DNA of 64,000 nt from contig JAXHMM010000012.1 of NCBI GenBank assembly GCA_034521445.1, positions 1 through 64,000 of the forward strand, read 5' to 3'. Shown piece by piece: positions 45,974 to 54,685 of this stretch. Both the position numbers and the translations under genes were made by a program. Under the pieces are notes generated by a model, which was given only the letters and a program-made list of their open reading frames with translations, was not told the origin of the DNA and made no database searches. The DNA is from Balneolaceae bacterium. GTDB lineage: Bacteria > Bacteroidota > Rhodothermia > Balneolales > Balneolaceae. Numbering within the stretch: the first letter of the stretch is position 1; every line of letters starts with the position of its first letter.

Positions 45974-46065
45974 GGCCGGCGGCTGATTTTCGGTTTCTTC
46001 AGTCCAGGTACGCCGAAGAGCGGCTTAGAGGTTACAGCGGGAGGGAGGAGAAAAAGATCCTGTCC

Positions 46066-46090
46066 ACTATTTAAATTTAGTCTAAATAGT
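46066..46090. promoter_or_regulatory. Palindromic operator upstream of the DUF4856/imelysin/receptor operon
   Basis: ACTATTTA (46066-46073) and TAAATAGT (46083-46090) are exact inverted repeats, and inside them TTTAGTCTAAA (46076-46086) is a second perfect inverted repeat about a central T. CTTAG follows at once. The element sits 44 bases before the DUF4856 start and between divergent genes. Its form is like sites for dimeric metalloregulators of the DtxR/IdeR/MntR type; the regulator is not in this window, so this is inference from symmetry and the iron-type operon. Confidence 0.65.
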
Positions 46091-46133
46091 CTTAGTATTG
46101 GGCCTGCACAATTTGAAACGCCATAAAATAACC

Positions 46134-47312
46134 ATGAGACTGTCAAAATTCCTCTCCACAACCTCCTTTTTCACCTGCCTTCTCGTCAGCTTTGCCTTTG
46201 TCTCCTGCGATGTCCTGAGTTCGGGAGACGATAACCTTCAACCCCCCGACACCTATGAGTTTACCCGCGACGGCGCCTCTTCGGTGGCCTACCCCGGGCA
46301 GACCGACCGGCTGAACATGCTCGGGGAAATGGACGCCTACCTGGGAAGGGGCGACGACGGGCAGACGCTCTCCGAGCAGGTCCTTCTCGATATGTACACC
46401 AACGCCGGGGGTGACGGCGGGGGAAACTTCTCTTTCACCTCCGACCGGCAACTGGCCAACAAGACCTTCGCGCCTGACCGTGATGAGCAGTTATTCGAGA
46501 ACCTCTTTGCCGATGCGGCCGCCGCCAGCCAGAACGGGGCCAACGGCGTCACCGCCTCCGACGGCACGGCCGGCCTGCTGGTACGTGAAAACAGCGGGAA
46601 TACCATCCTGGTGGACGAGAAGGGCCGTGAATTCGGCCAGCTCATTGAGAAAGGCCTGATGGGCGCCGTATTCTACAACCAGATCTTCAACGTCTACCTG
46701 ACCGACGCCCGCATTGGTCCCGATGTGGAGAACGAGGATCTGGCCGAAGGAGCCAACTATACGCCCAAGGAACACCACTTTGACGAAGCCTTCGGCTACT
46801 GGGGCGTCCCGGTCGATTTCCAATCGGACTGGCCGGAGGACAGGGAAGATGAGCCCCGCTTCTGGGGACACTACTCCGACGTGGTGGATAACGTACGCGA
46901 CGGGATGCTGGGGACCAACAGCACCATCATGGACGCCTTTATCAGGGGACGCACCGCCATCGTGAACAAGGATGAGGCAGCCCTTGACGAGCAGGTGGAC
47001 ATCCTCTACGAACAGCTGGAGCTGGTGGCCGCCGCAACCGCCGTGCACTACATCAACGACACCCTCGGACACCTGTCCGCCGGGAATACGGGCGAGGCCT
47101 TTCATACGCTTTCCGAGGCCTGGGCCTTCGTGAACGCCCTTAAATACAGTCCCCGCCGCGCCATTACCGTCGACCAGATCGAAACCATACAAAACAGCCG
47201 TTTCGGCCAGAACGGCAACTTCTGGAAGGTCACGGCCGACGGGCTCAACCAGGCCAAATCCACCCTTCTGAACGTCTATCCCGACCTTGAGCCGGTACAG
47301 GACGAGCTCTGA
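46134..47312 (+). CDS. DUF4856 lipoprotein
   Basis: Exported lipoprotein of about 392 residues, intact. ATG 46134 gives MRLSKFLSTTSFFTCLLVSF with lipobox FVSC; an upstream in-frame ATG at 46098 would put residues before the signal and is less likely. DUF4856 phrases include DGASSVAYPGQTDRLNMLGE, FGQLIEKGLMGAVFYNQI, HHFDEAFGYWGVPVDF and EAFHTLSEAWAFVNALKY. The alpha-helical HFDEAFGYW and the pairing with an imelysin gene place it with iron-regulated, imelysin-like surface proteins. First gene of a four-gene operon; metal binding is inferred from context, not shown. Confidence 0.88.
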   Translation: MRLSKFLSTTSFFTCLLVSFAFVSCDVLSSGDDNLQPPDTYEFTRDGASSVAYPGQTDRLNMLGEMDAYLGRGDDGQTLSEQVLLDMYTNAGGDGGGNFSFTSDRQLANKTFAPDRDEQLFENLFADAAAASQNGANGVTASDGTAGLLVRENSGNTILVDEKGREFGQLIEKGLMGAVFYNQIFNVYLTDARIGPDVENEDLAEGANYTPKEHHFDEAFGYWGVPVDFQSDWPEDREDEPRFWGHYSDVVDNVRDGMLGTNSTIMDAFIRGRTAIVNKDEAALDEQVDILYEQLELVAAATAVHYINDTLGHLSAGNTGEAFHTLSEAWAFVNALKYSPRRAITVDQIETIQNSRFGQNGNFWKVTADGLNQAKSTLLNVYPDLEPVQDEL

Positions 47313-47349
47313 GTTGCCCTCCGAATCGCAACAGAATATTCAACGCTCC

Positions 47350-48489
47350 ATGTTCAACACCATGCACCGACTGAAACACTTCGCCTTGCCGCTTCTGCTG
47401 CTCCTCGCCTTTGCCGTGCTGCCCGCCGGCTGTGACCTGGCGGGTTCCGGCGAATCGGAATCCGATTTCGACCGTGCGGCCATGCTGCGCAATTACGGTG
47501 AGAACCTGGCGCTGCCCGCCTTTGAGGCGCTGAAAACGGAAGCGGACGAGCTGCAGGCCGCCGCGGCCGCCTTCTCCGGGGAACAGAACGCCTCCAGCCT
47601 GGCGGACCTCAGGGAGGAGCTGAAACACGCCCGCCTGGCCTGGCAGCATGCCAGCCTCTACAGCTTCGGTCCCGCGGAAATGCGCCTGTTGCGCCCCTCG
47701 CTCAACACCTATCCCGTGGACACCGCCCAGGTGGAGGAGAACATCGCCTCGGGCGAATACGATCTGGGAGCGGTGGGCCAGCGCGACGCCGCCGGTTTCC
47801 CCGCCATGGGTTACATGCTGTACGGCCTGGAGGAAGATGACGCCGCCCTGCTCGAGCGGTACCGCGCCGGGAATGGGGGAGAGGAGGCGCTGCAGTACCT
47901 GTCGGACCTCGCCAACCAAATCCAATCGCTCGCCGGGGCCACCCTGGCGGACTGGCAGGGCTCCGGCGGCGACTACCTCGGCACCTTCCTCAGCGAGGAA
48001 CGGGCGGGCACCGACAAGGGAAGTTCGTTGGGCATGATGTTCAACGCCTATGTCCTCCATTTCGAGCGCTTCCTTCGCAGCGGTAAGATCGGCATCCCGT
48101 CCGGCGTGCTCAGCGCCGGCGTGCCTCGCCCGCGGGCGACCGAGGCCTATTACGGGGGCTATTCCGCGGAGCTGGCTCTCGCCAACCTCCGGGCGGTGCG
48201 GCGCTTCTTCAGGGGCGAGGACACCGAAGGCATCGACGGGCCCGGCCTCCGCGACAACCTGCAGGCGGCGGGGGCGGACGAGCTGGCCTCCGAAATAGAA
48301 GCGAAGATGCAGGAGGCCGAAAACGCACTGCAGGGGGTGTCCGATCCGCTCAGCGCCCAGATCGAAAACGATAACGAACCGGTGCTCGACGCCTTCACCC
48401 GGCTCCAGGATGTGGTGTCCCTGGTAAAGGCGGACATGGCGTCGGTGCTGGGCGTCACCATCACCTACCAGGACAATGACGGTGACTGA
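47350..48489 (+). CDS. Imelysin-family lipoprotein
   Basis: Imelysin/insulin-cleaving-protease-like protein, 379 residues, intact. Members are iron-regulated, helical bundle lipoproteins; the protease name is historical. ATG 47350 gives MFNTMHRLKHFALPLLLLLAF with lipobox PAGC. The conserved motif regions are LKHARLAWQHASLYSFGP and AGFPAMGYMLYG, the latter in the place of the family GxHxxE, followed by LGTFLSEE-like and MFNAYVLHFERFLRSGKIG. It follows the DUF4856 gene by 38 bases and its stop lies one base before the HTTM start, consistent with one mRNA. Confidence 0.9.
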   Translation: MFNTMHRLKHFALPLLLLLAFAVLPAGCDLAGSGESESDFDRAAMLRNYGENLALPAFEALKTEADELQAAAAAFSGEQNASSLADLREELKHARLAWQHASLYSFGPAEMRLLRPSLNTYPVDTAQVEENIASGEYDLGAVGQRDAAGFPAMGYMLYGLEEDDAALLERYRAGNGGEEALQYLSDLANQIQSLAGATLADWQGSGGDYLGTFLSEERAGTDKGSSLGMMFNAYVLHFERFLRSGKIGIPSGVLSAGVPRPRATEAYYGGYSAELALANLRAVRRFFRGEDTEGIDGPGLRDNLQAAGADELASEIEAKMQEAENALQGVSDPLSAQIENDNEPVLDAFTRLQDVVSLVKADMASVLGVTITYQDNDGD

Positions 48490-48490
48490 G

Positions 48491-49981
48491 ATGTCTTCCA
48501 TCATGAGCGGCACCGGGATGCGCTCGCGGGCGAAGGCCCTCAGGGAGAGGGCCGGCCGGTTTTTCCTGAAGCCGGTCTCCATTGCGCCCCTGGTGGTTTT
48601 CCGCGTGCTTTTCGGAGCGCTGATGCTGGCCGGCACCCTTCGTTTCGCCTGGAAAGGCTGGATCCGGGACCTGTACATCACGCCGGAATATTTCTTCCGC
48701 TACTACGGTTTCGAGTGGCTGCCGGTTCCCGGTGATCCGGCCATCTACGGGCTGTTCCTGCTGATGGGACTGTCCGCTCTCGGGATCATGCTCGGATACC
48801 GCTACCGGTGGTCCGCCCTCCTCTTCTTTCTCAGTTTCACCTGGGTGGAACTGATCGACAAGACCAACTACCTGAACCACTACTATTTCGTCAGCCTGGT
48901 CAGTTTTCTGCTGATCCTGGTGCCGGCCCACCGGAGCTTTTCCCTGGACGTGCGTCGCCGCCCCTCGCTGAAAAGGGCATCGGTTCCCGCCTGGTGCGTC
49001 CATATCTTCAAGCTCCAGCTGGGAATCGTCTATGTTCACGCCGGCCTGGCCAAACTGAACGCCGACTGGCTGATGGAGGCGCTGCCCCTGAAGTTGTGGC
49101 TTCCGGCCCGCGCGCACCTCCCTCTCATCGGCGGATGGCTGGACGAGACCGTTACAGCCTACCTGTTCAGCTGGGGAGGGGCCCTGTACGACCTGTCCAT
49201 CCCCTTTCTCCTGCTCTATGGCCGCACACGCGCCTTCGCCTACGCGGCCGTCGTGCTCTTTCACGGCATGACCGCCCTGCTCTTCCAGATCGGCATGTTC
49301 CCCTATATCATGACCGGCTGCACGCTGATCTTTTTCTCCCCGGCCTTTCATGAACGACTGCTGGGCGTGATGCGCGCGGCAGGGCGGAAGCTGGCGTTCC
49401 GGCGCGGGGGAGGGGGGAAGGCGGCACGCTCCCTTTCGGGCGCTGGCTTCTCCCGCGACCCGGTCGAAGGGAGCGCAGGGGTACGCACCACGCTGCGGGG
49501 CGGCTTGCTTCATGCCGCCCTGGTGATCTTTTTCATGCTCCAACTGTTGGTTCCCCACCGCCACCTGCTCTACCCGGGCAACGTGTTCTGGAACGAGGAG
49601 GGCTACCGCTTTTCCTGGAGGGTGATGCTGATGGAGAAGGCCGGCCATGCCGTCTTTCACGTGAGGGACCCGGATACTGGGCGGGAGTGGCAGGTGTCCA
49701 ATTATGAGTTCCTCACGCCCAACCAGGAAAAAATGATGGCCACCCAGCCGGACATGATCCTGCAGTTCGCCCACTACCTGGAAGACCATTACCGTTCGGA
49801 GGGGTACGGTGACGTGGCCGTCAGCGTGGAGGCGCGGGTGACGCTCAACGGCCGCAGAAGCAGTCTGCTGGTGGATCCCGGGGTCGACCTGACCGAAAAG
49901 GAGAGGGGCCTCGCCCACAAGGAGTGGATCCTGCCCTATCCCCGAAACGCACAAAGCTGGATGGGAGGGAGGAAGCAATGA
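48491..49981 (+). CDS. HTTM-domain membrane protein (vitamin K-dependent gamma-carboxylase-like)
   Basis: Inner-membrane protein of about 496 residues with several helices and a C-terminal soluble part, related to vitamin K-dependent gamma-carboxylase (HTTM family). Start ATG 48491, with ATG 48476 overlapping the imelysin stop as an alternative. Helices include SIAPLVVFRVLFGALMLAG, IYGLFLLMGLSALGIMLG and VSFLLILVP, with the family phrase DKTNYLNHYYF, then KLQLGIVYVHAGLAKLNADW and LYDLSIPFLLLYGRTR. The end segment FSWRVMLMEKAGHAVF and DPDTGREW is typical. Its stop overlaps the receptor start (ATGA). Bacterial members have no proven reaction; in iron operons the role is unknown. Confidence 0.9.
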   Translation: MSSIMSGTGMRSRAKALRERAGRFFLKPVSIAPLVVFRVLFGALMLAGTLRFAWKGWIRDLYITPEYFFRYYGFEWLPVPGDPAIYGLFLLMGLSALGIMLGYRYRWSALLFFLSFTWVELIDKTNYLNHYYFVSLVSFLLILVPAHRSFSLDVRRRPSLKRASVPAWCVHIFKLQLGIVYVHAGLAKLNADWLMEALPLKLWLPARAHLPLIGGWLDETVTAYLFSWGGALYDLSIPFLLLYGRTRAFAYAAVVLFHGMTALLFQIGMFPYIMTGCTLIFFSPAFHERLLGVMRAAGRKLAFRRGGGGKAARSLSGAGFSRDPVEGSAGVRTTLRGGLLHAALVIFFMLQLLVPHRHLLYPGNVFWNEEGYRFSWRVMLMEKAGHAVFHVRDPDTGREWQVSNYEFLTPNQEKMMATQPDMILQFAHYLEDHYRSEGYGDVAVSVEARVTLNGRRSSLLVDPGVDLTEKERGLAHKEWILPYPRNAQSWMGGRKQ

Positions 49982-52470
49982 TAAACCCGGGCAAAACGGC
50001 CGCCGCACTCCTCCTCCTGCTGGGATGCTGCCATAGCCTGGCCGCCCAGCATGCCACCCTCAGCGGGCAGGTCTCCGGCCCGGAGGGGGAACAGCTGGCC
50101 GGGGCCACCCTCTACCTGGGAGCGGCGGGCGACAGCACCGTCATTTTCGAGGGCGGCCTGCGCGTGGCCGGGGCGCGGAGGGCCACCACGGACGCGGAGG
50201 GGCGGTACGCTTTTGAAAAGCTGGAACCGGGGAGCTACCGCCTGGTGATCTACTATCCGGGCATGGAGATCGTCAGGGACTCCCTCCGCATGCCGGGCCG
50301 GGATCTGCGGCGGGATTTCAGGCTGGAGATGATCCAGGGCACCCTGGGCGGGATCACCGTGGGAGACCGCCGGCAGCAGGCCTTCGGCCTGGAAAGGCTT
50401 CGTTCGGTGGAGGGGACCGCCATCTACGAGGCCAAAAAGAACGAGGTGGTGGTCATGGAGGACCTGGCGGCCAACCTGGCGACCAACAACAACCGCCAGG
50501 TATTTGCGCGTGTGGCCGGTCTTAATATCTGGCAGAGCGACGACGCGGGCGTGCAGACCAGCATCGGGGCGAGGGGACTCAGTCCGAAGCGGAATTCCCA
50601 TTTCAACACGCGTCAGAACGGCTACGACATCGCCGCCGACGCCCTGGGCTATCCCGAAAGCTACTACACGCCTCCCACACGGGCCCTGGAGAGCATCGAG
50701 GTGGTGCGCGGCGCGGCCTCGCTGCAGTACGGCACCCAGTTCGGGGGCATGCTCAACTATGTATTCAAGGACGGCCCGCCGGACGACCCCTTCCGGCTGC
50801 GCTCCATCCAGACGATCGGCTCCCACGGCCTGCTGAACACCTTCAACAGCGTGGGGGGGACGGCTGGAGCATTCAACTACTACGGTTTCTACCAGTACAA
50901 GACCAGCGAGGGATGGCGGCCCAATTCGGGACTGGACCAGCATGTGGCCTACGGTTCGGTGGCGTACCGGCCCAACGCGCGCCTGACGGTCCGTCCCGAA
51001 TTCACCCGCATGTATTACCTGGCGCAGCAGCCCGGGGGACTGACGGACACCCAGTTCGAGCGGGACCCGCGGCAGTCGAACAGGGAGCGCAACTGGTTCC
51101 GGGTAAACTGGAACCTGATGGCGCTGAAGGCGGACTACCGGTTTTCCGGGAACACCCGGCTGAACACCCGCTTCTTCGGCCTGCTGGCCGGCCGCGACGC
51201 GGTGGGCAACCTGAAACGAATCGACCGGCTGGACCTGGGTGGGAACCGCGACCTGCTGAAAGACGACTACGCCAACTGGGGAAATGAGACCAGGCTGATA
51301 CACCGCTACGATTTCCTGGACGGCATTTCGGTTTTCCTGGCCGGCAGCCGGATCTACAACGGCTTCACCCACCGCCGCCAGGGAGAGGGGAGCGACGGTG
51401 CGGGACCCGATTTCCGCTACCGGAACCCCGGCAACCTGACGGGCTCTGATTTTGACCTGCCCAGCCGCAACCGCGCGCTCTTCGCCGAAAATATTTTCAA
51501 CCTCACCTCCCGGCTCAGCCTGACCCCGGGGGTGCGCTTCGAATACATACGCACCGAGGCGGAGGGCTATTACCGGAATATTGTGAAGGACCTGGCGGGC
51601 AACGTGATCCTGGACGAGCGCATCGAGGAGCAGCGGCGGCGGGAACGCTCCTTCCTGTTTTACGGACTGGGAATCTCCTACCGTTTTGACGAGAGCACGG
51701 AACTTTATGCTAACTACTCCCAGAATTACCGGGCGATCAACTTCAACGACATACGGGTGGACATCGGCAGCCTGGAGGTCGACCCGGACCTGAGGGATGA
51801 GCGGGGATTCAACGCGGACCTGGGCCTGCGCGGCAGCCATGAGAACATCTTCCAGTACGACCTCACCCTTTTCTACCTCTCCTACGAAGACCGGATCGGG
51901 ACGGTGCTCAGAACCGAGCCCAATCCCCGCTTCAACAACCTGGTGGACCGTACCTTCCGCTACCGGACCAATGTGGCGGACGCCGCCATTTTCGGACTGG
52001 AATCGTACGCGGAAGCCGATCTCTGGAAGCTGGCCGCCGGCTTATCCTCCTCCACGCGGCTCTCTCTCTTTCTGAATCTGGCCCTCCTGGAATCCGGCTA
52101 CAGGAATTCCCGGGTGCCCGGCGTGGAGGGCAAGGAGGTGGAACATGTGCCGCCGGTCAACCTGAAGGCCGGCCTGACCTTCCGGCGGGGGGAATTCCAG
52201 GCCAGCCTGCAGTACTCCTACACAGCCAAACAGTATTCGGATGCCACCAACGCCCGGCGCACGCCCTCGGCCATAGAGGGCATCATCCCGGCCTACTACG
52301 TCATGGATTTCTCGGCCGAATACCGGCTGGGACGCTTTCTGCTGGAGGGGGGAGTGAACAATCTTACCGGACACTCATACTTCACCCGCCGGGCGACCGG
52401 CTACCCGGGTCCGGGCATCATCCCCGCCAAGGGACGCACCGCCTACCTCAGCCTGGGCGTCACCCTCTAA
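49978..52470 (+). CDS. FecA-like TonB-dependent receptor
   Basis: Outer-membrane receptor, 830 residues, intact. Signal MINPGKTAAALLLLLGCC...AAQ, then a carboxypeptidase-like beta domain (LSGQVSGPEGEQLAGATLYL, YAFEKLEPGSYRLVIYYPG). A plug follows (NNNRQVFARVAGLNIWQSDD, GARGLSPKRNSHFNTRQNGY, LESIEVVRGAASLQYGTQFG), then a 22-strand-type barrel ending AYLSLGVTL. The plug with GARG...RQNG and YPESYYTPP resembles FecA-type ferric-citrate receptors. Last gene of the DUF4856-imelysin-HTTM-receptor operon, coupled to HTTM by ATGA. Iron or iron-chelate uptake is the likely job, by family and context. Confidence 0.93.
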   Translation: MINPGKTAAALLLLLGCCHSLAAQHATLSGQVSGPEGEQLAGATLYLGAAGDSTVIFEGGLRVAGARRATTDAEGRYAFEKLEPGSYRLVIYYPGMEIVRDSLRMPGRDLRRDFRLEMIQGTLGGITVGDRRQQAFGLERLRSVEGTAIYEAKKNEVVVMEDLAANLATNNNRQVFARVAGLNIWQSDDAGVQTSIGARGLSPKRNSHFNTRQNGYDIAADALGYPESYYTPPTRALESIEVVRGAASLQYGTQFGGMLNYVFKDGPPDDPFRLRSIQTIGSHGLLNTFNSVGGTAGAFNYYGFYQYKTSEGWRPNSGLDQHVAYGSVAYRPNARLTVRPEFTRMYYLAQQPGGLTDTQFERDPRQSNRERNWFRVNWNLMALKADYRFSGNTRLNTRFFGLLAGRDAVGNLKRIDRLDLGGNRDLLKDDYANWGNETRLIHRYDFLDGISVFLAGSRIYNGFTHRRQGEGSDGAGPDFRYRNPGNLTGSDFDLPSRNRALFAENIFNLTSRLSLTPGVRFEYIRTEAEGYYRNIVKDLAGNVILDERIEEQRRRERSFLFYGLGISYRFDESTELYANYSQNYRAINFNDIRVDIGSLEVDPDLRDERGFNADLGLRGSHENIFQYDLTLFYLSYEDRIGTVLRTEPNPRFNNLVDRTFRYRTNVADAAIFGLESYAEADLWKLAAGLSSSTRLSLFLNLALLESGYRNSRVPGVEGKEVEHVPPVNLKAGLTFRRGEFQASLQYSYTAKQYSDATNARRTPSAIEGIIPAYYVMDFSAEYRLGRFLLEGGVNNLTGHSYFTRRATGYPGPGIIPAKGRTAYLSLGVTL

Positions 52471-52549
52471 CCCGACTCCCCGACTCCCCGACTTTCCGAC
52501 TCCCCGACTTCCCGACTTCCGACTTATTAGACTTTAAGACTTAAAAGAC
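52471..52549. repeat. Second GACT(T) short repeat tract
   Basis: Ten units of about eight bases between two convergent genes: CCCGACTC-type units first, then CCCGACTT, ATTAGACTT, TAAGACTT and AAAAGACTT. The core GACT(T) is the same as in the tract at 18607-18750. It directly follows the receptor stop, and the last unit runs into the stop of the MutS-like gene on the other strand. Possible roles are a transcription end or a degenerate dispersed repeat. Confidence 0.8.
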
Positions 52550-54393
52550 TTATTCCGTCGGCAGGCCTTCCATCTCCATTATGGTGAGGGCGTTGGTGGT
52601 AGGGCAGGGGCCGGGCTTGAGTTTGTATTCGAAGCTCATGCGTCCGTCGCGGATGGTCTCCTCGAAGTGCCAGTTGGTGAGGGAGGGGATCTCCTCCTCC
52701 AGGGCGGCCAGCTCCAGGTCGTGGGTGGATACCAGTCCGATGGCGTGGCGTCCGGCGACGGTTTTCAGGAAGGCGGTGCTGCCCTGCATGCGCTCGCGGT
52801 TGTTGGTGCCCTTGTAGATCTCGTCCACCATAAAGAAGAGGGGCGGCTCGCCGGGGCGCTCCAGCTCCTCGAGCAGGCGCCTCAGGCGCTTGACTTCGGC
52901 GTAGAAGTGGGAGAGTCCCTGGTCGAGGGAGTCGGTGACGTTGATGCTGCTGAAGATGCGGAAGGGGACGGTCTCCAGACTCCGCGCGTTGACGGGTCCC
53001 CCGGCGAAGCAGAGCGCCAGGTTGATGCCCAGGGTGCGCAGGAAGGTACTCTTGCCCGACATGTTGGAGCCGGTAATCAGCAGCAGATCGCCCAGGGATC
53101 CTATTTCCACATCATTGGTGACCCTCTGCCCGGCGGGAATGAGGGGATGGCCGATGCCCTCGGCCCGGAAGGGAGGCTTGCTGTCCTTCTCCTCCAGGTC
53201 TCGGGGCAGGGCGAAGGTGTAGTCGGGATTGAGCCAGGCCAGGTTGGCCAGCGAGCAGAGCGCCTCCAGGCTGTAGAAGCGGTCCATCCAGCTTTCGAGG
53301 CGGGGACGCAGGTCTTCCTTGTAGCGTTCCAGCTTGCGGGTGAACCAGAGGTCCCAGGGCACCATGGCGTTGACGACCACCCAGCCGAGCTGGCTCTTCT
53401 GGAGGGCACCGGCCGCCGCCAGGCGGACGATGCCGCGCAGGTAGCGGGAGGGACGCTGCTCCCCGCTGCAGAAGGGGGCACAAAAGCGCTTCAGCTCCGA
53501 ACCCTCCCGGTAGCGGAAGGACTCCAGGTAGCCCAGGATGGCGTGAAAGCGGCTCAGCAGCTTCTCCATCTGGTAGGACTCCTCGAAGAGCCCGCGCACC
53601 TTGCCGCTGTGAAAATTGTAGAGCAGCAGATAGGTCACAAAAGAGAGGATTACCCAGGGGGCTGCCAGTCCGGCAAGCCAGAGCGCGAGCAGCAGCCAGT
53701 TGAGTGCGGCCAGGCCACCCAGCTGGAGCAGGGCGGGTCCAAATCGCACCTCGCGCGGGTGTTCGAGATGCTCCAGGAGCTGCTGCATGTCCCAGTCGGT
53801 GTCCTCGCGACGGCTGCGGGCGCGCCGCGCGTTGAGGGCCAGCCGGTCGCGAAAATGGGGCAGTTCGCGCAGTTCCCGCACCAGGGCGGTGCGCCGGGGC
53901 AGTTCGTCCTCCGGCGGGCGGCCCGCGGTCAGCCAGCCCAGCAGCCTCTCGCTGCCCCCCGGTAGATGGTAGTGTCGGACAGGTGGTGCAGGGAGTGAAG
54001 GCCGGCCAGGTTGAGGTCCCGTGCAAAAGGATGGTCGGCATCGGGATCCGTCGCCTCGGGCGCCGGAATACCCTCCCAGTCCAGTTCCATGCGGTGCAGG
54101 TGTTTTTCGCGCAGCTCCTTCCAGATGCGTGCCTTCTCGCAGGCGTCGTCGACGGCGCGGTGGCGGAGGACCAGCGCCGCAAAGCTCCCTGCAAAGGCCA
54201 GGCAGCAGAGCACAAAGAGCCAAACCAGATCCGTGCGCGCGGCCACGTAAATAAGTCCCATTCCCCCGAGAAAGGTTAGCAGGCGCAGCGTGGAGAGGCG
54301 CTTGCTGCGCTCCTCCAGGGTCTGCACGGCCTCCGAAAGGCGGCGTACCTGGTTTTGAAGGGCCTTCTTCAGGCTGTGACGGGAATAGGACAT
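52550..54393 (-). CDS. Membrane-anchored MutS-family ATPase (MutS domain V only)
   Basis: About 614 residues. The N-terminus has a coiled-coil-like start (LKKALQNQVRRLSEAVQTLE) and two hydrophobic helices (LLTFLGGMGLIYVAA, LVWLFVLCCLAFAGSFAALV). Two more membrane helices lie mid-protein (LGGLAALNWLLLALWLAGL, PWVILSFVTYLLLYNF). The C-terminal third is the MutS ATPase: Walker A GSNMSGKSTFLRTL, Walker B PPLFFMVDEIYKGTNNRER, and STHDLELAALEE. No mismatch-recognition domain (no FxE motif) is present, so it is not a repair MutS. One frame slip near 53955. A Smr-domain gene lies 16 bases upstream, and the stop abuts the repeat tract. Confidence 0.88.
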
Positions 54394-54409
54394 GCGGTAA
54401 TGGGGGTTC

Positions 54410-54685
54410 TTAGTCTTCCGGTACTTTCAGCTCAACCAGGGTGGCGCCCCAGCCGCTGCGGTCGCCCGCCAGGCTGTAATTGCGCACATGCGGGCTGCGC
54501 TCCAGCAGGGCATGTACGCCGCGGCGAAGCGCCCCTGTGCCCTTGCCGTGGATGATGCGCAGGCGGTAGATGCCGCGCTCCCGGCAGGCGTCGATGTATT
54601 CGGGGATCAGGCTTCCCAGCTCCTCCGGACGGAAGTGGTGGAGGTCCAGGCTGCCGTCAATGGGATATTCTCGGGGTTCGTCCAT
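54410..54685 (-). CDS. Stand-alone Smr-domain protein
   Basis: 91 residues, intact, almost only a Smr domain: LDLHHFRPEELGSLIPEYID, then RIIHGKGTGALRRGVHALL, then GWGATLVELKV. The HGKGTGALR segment is the Smr nucleic-acid-binding/nicking loop. In MutS2 a Smr domain is fused to the C-terminus of a MutS ATPase; here the two functions are separate genes 16 bases apart. The start ATG 54685 lies inside the 3' end of the upstream amidohydrolase gene (29-base overlap), so they are probably co-transcribed. Confidence 0.9.
   Translation of the reverse strand: MDEPREYPIDGSLDLHHFRPEELGSLIPEYIDACRERGIYRLRIIHGKGTGALRRGVHALLERSPHVRNYSLAGDRSGWGATLVELKVPED

Noticed and set aside
49936-51840. 634-codon frame opposite the FecA-like receptor
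   Set aside because: Antisense shadow of an intact receptor gene; no recognisable family.
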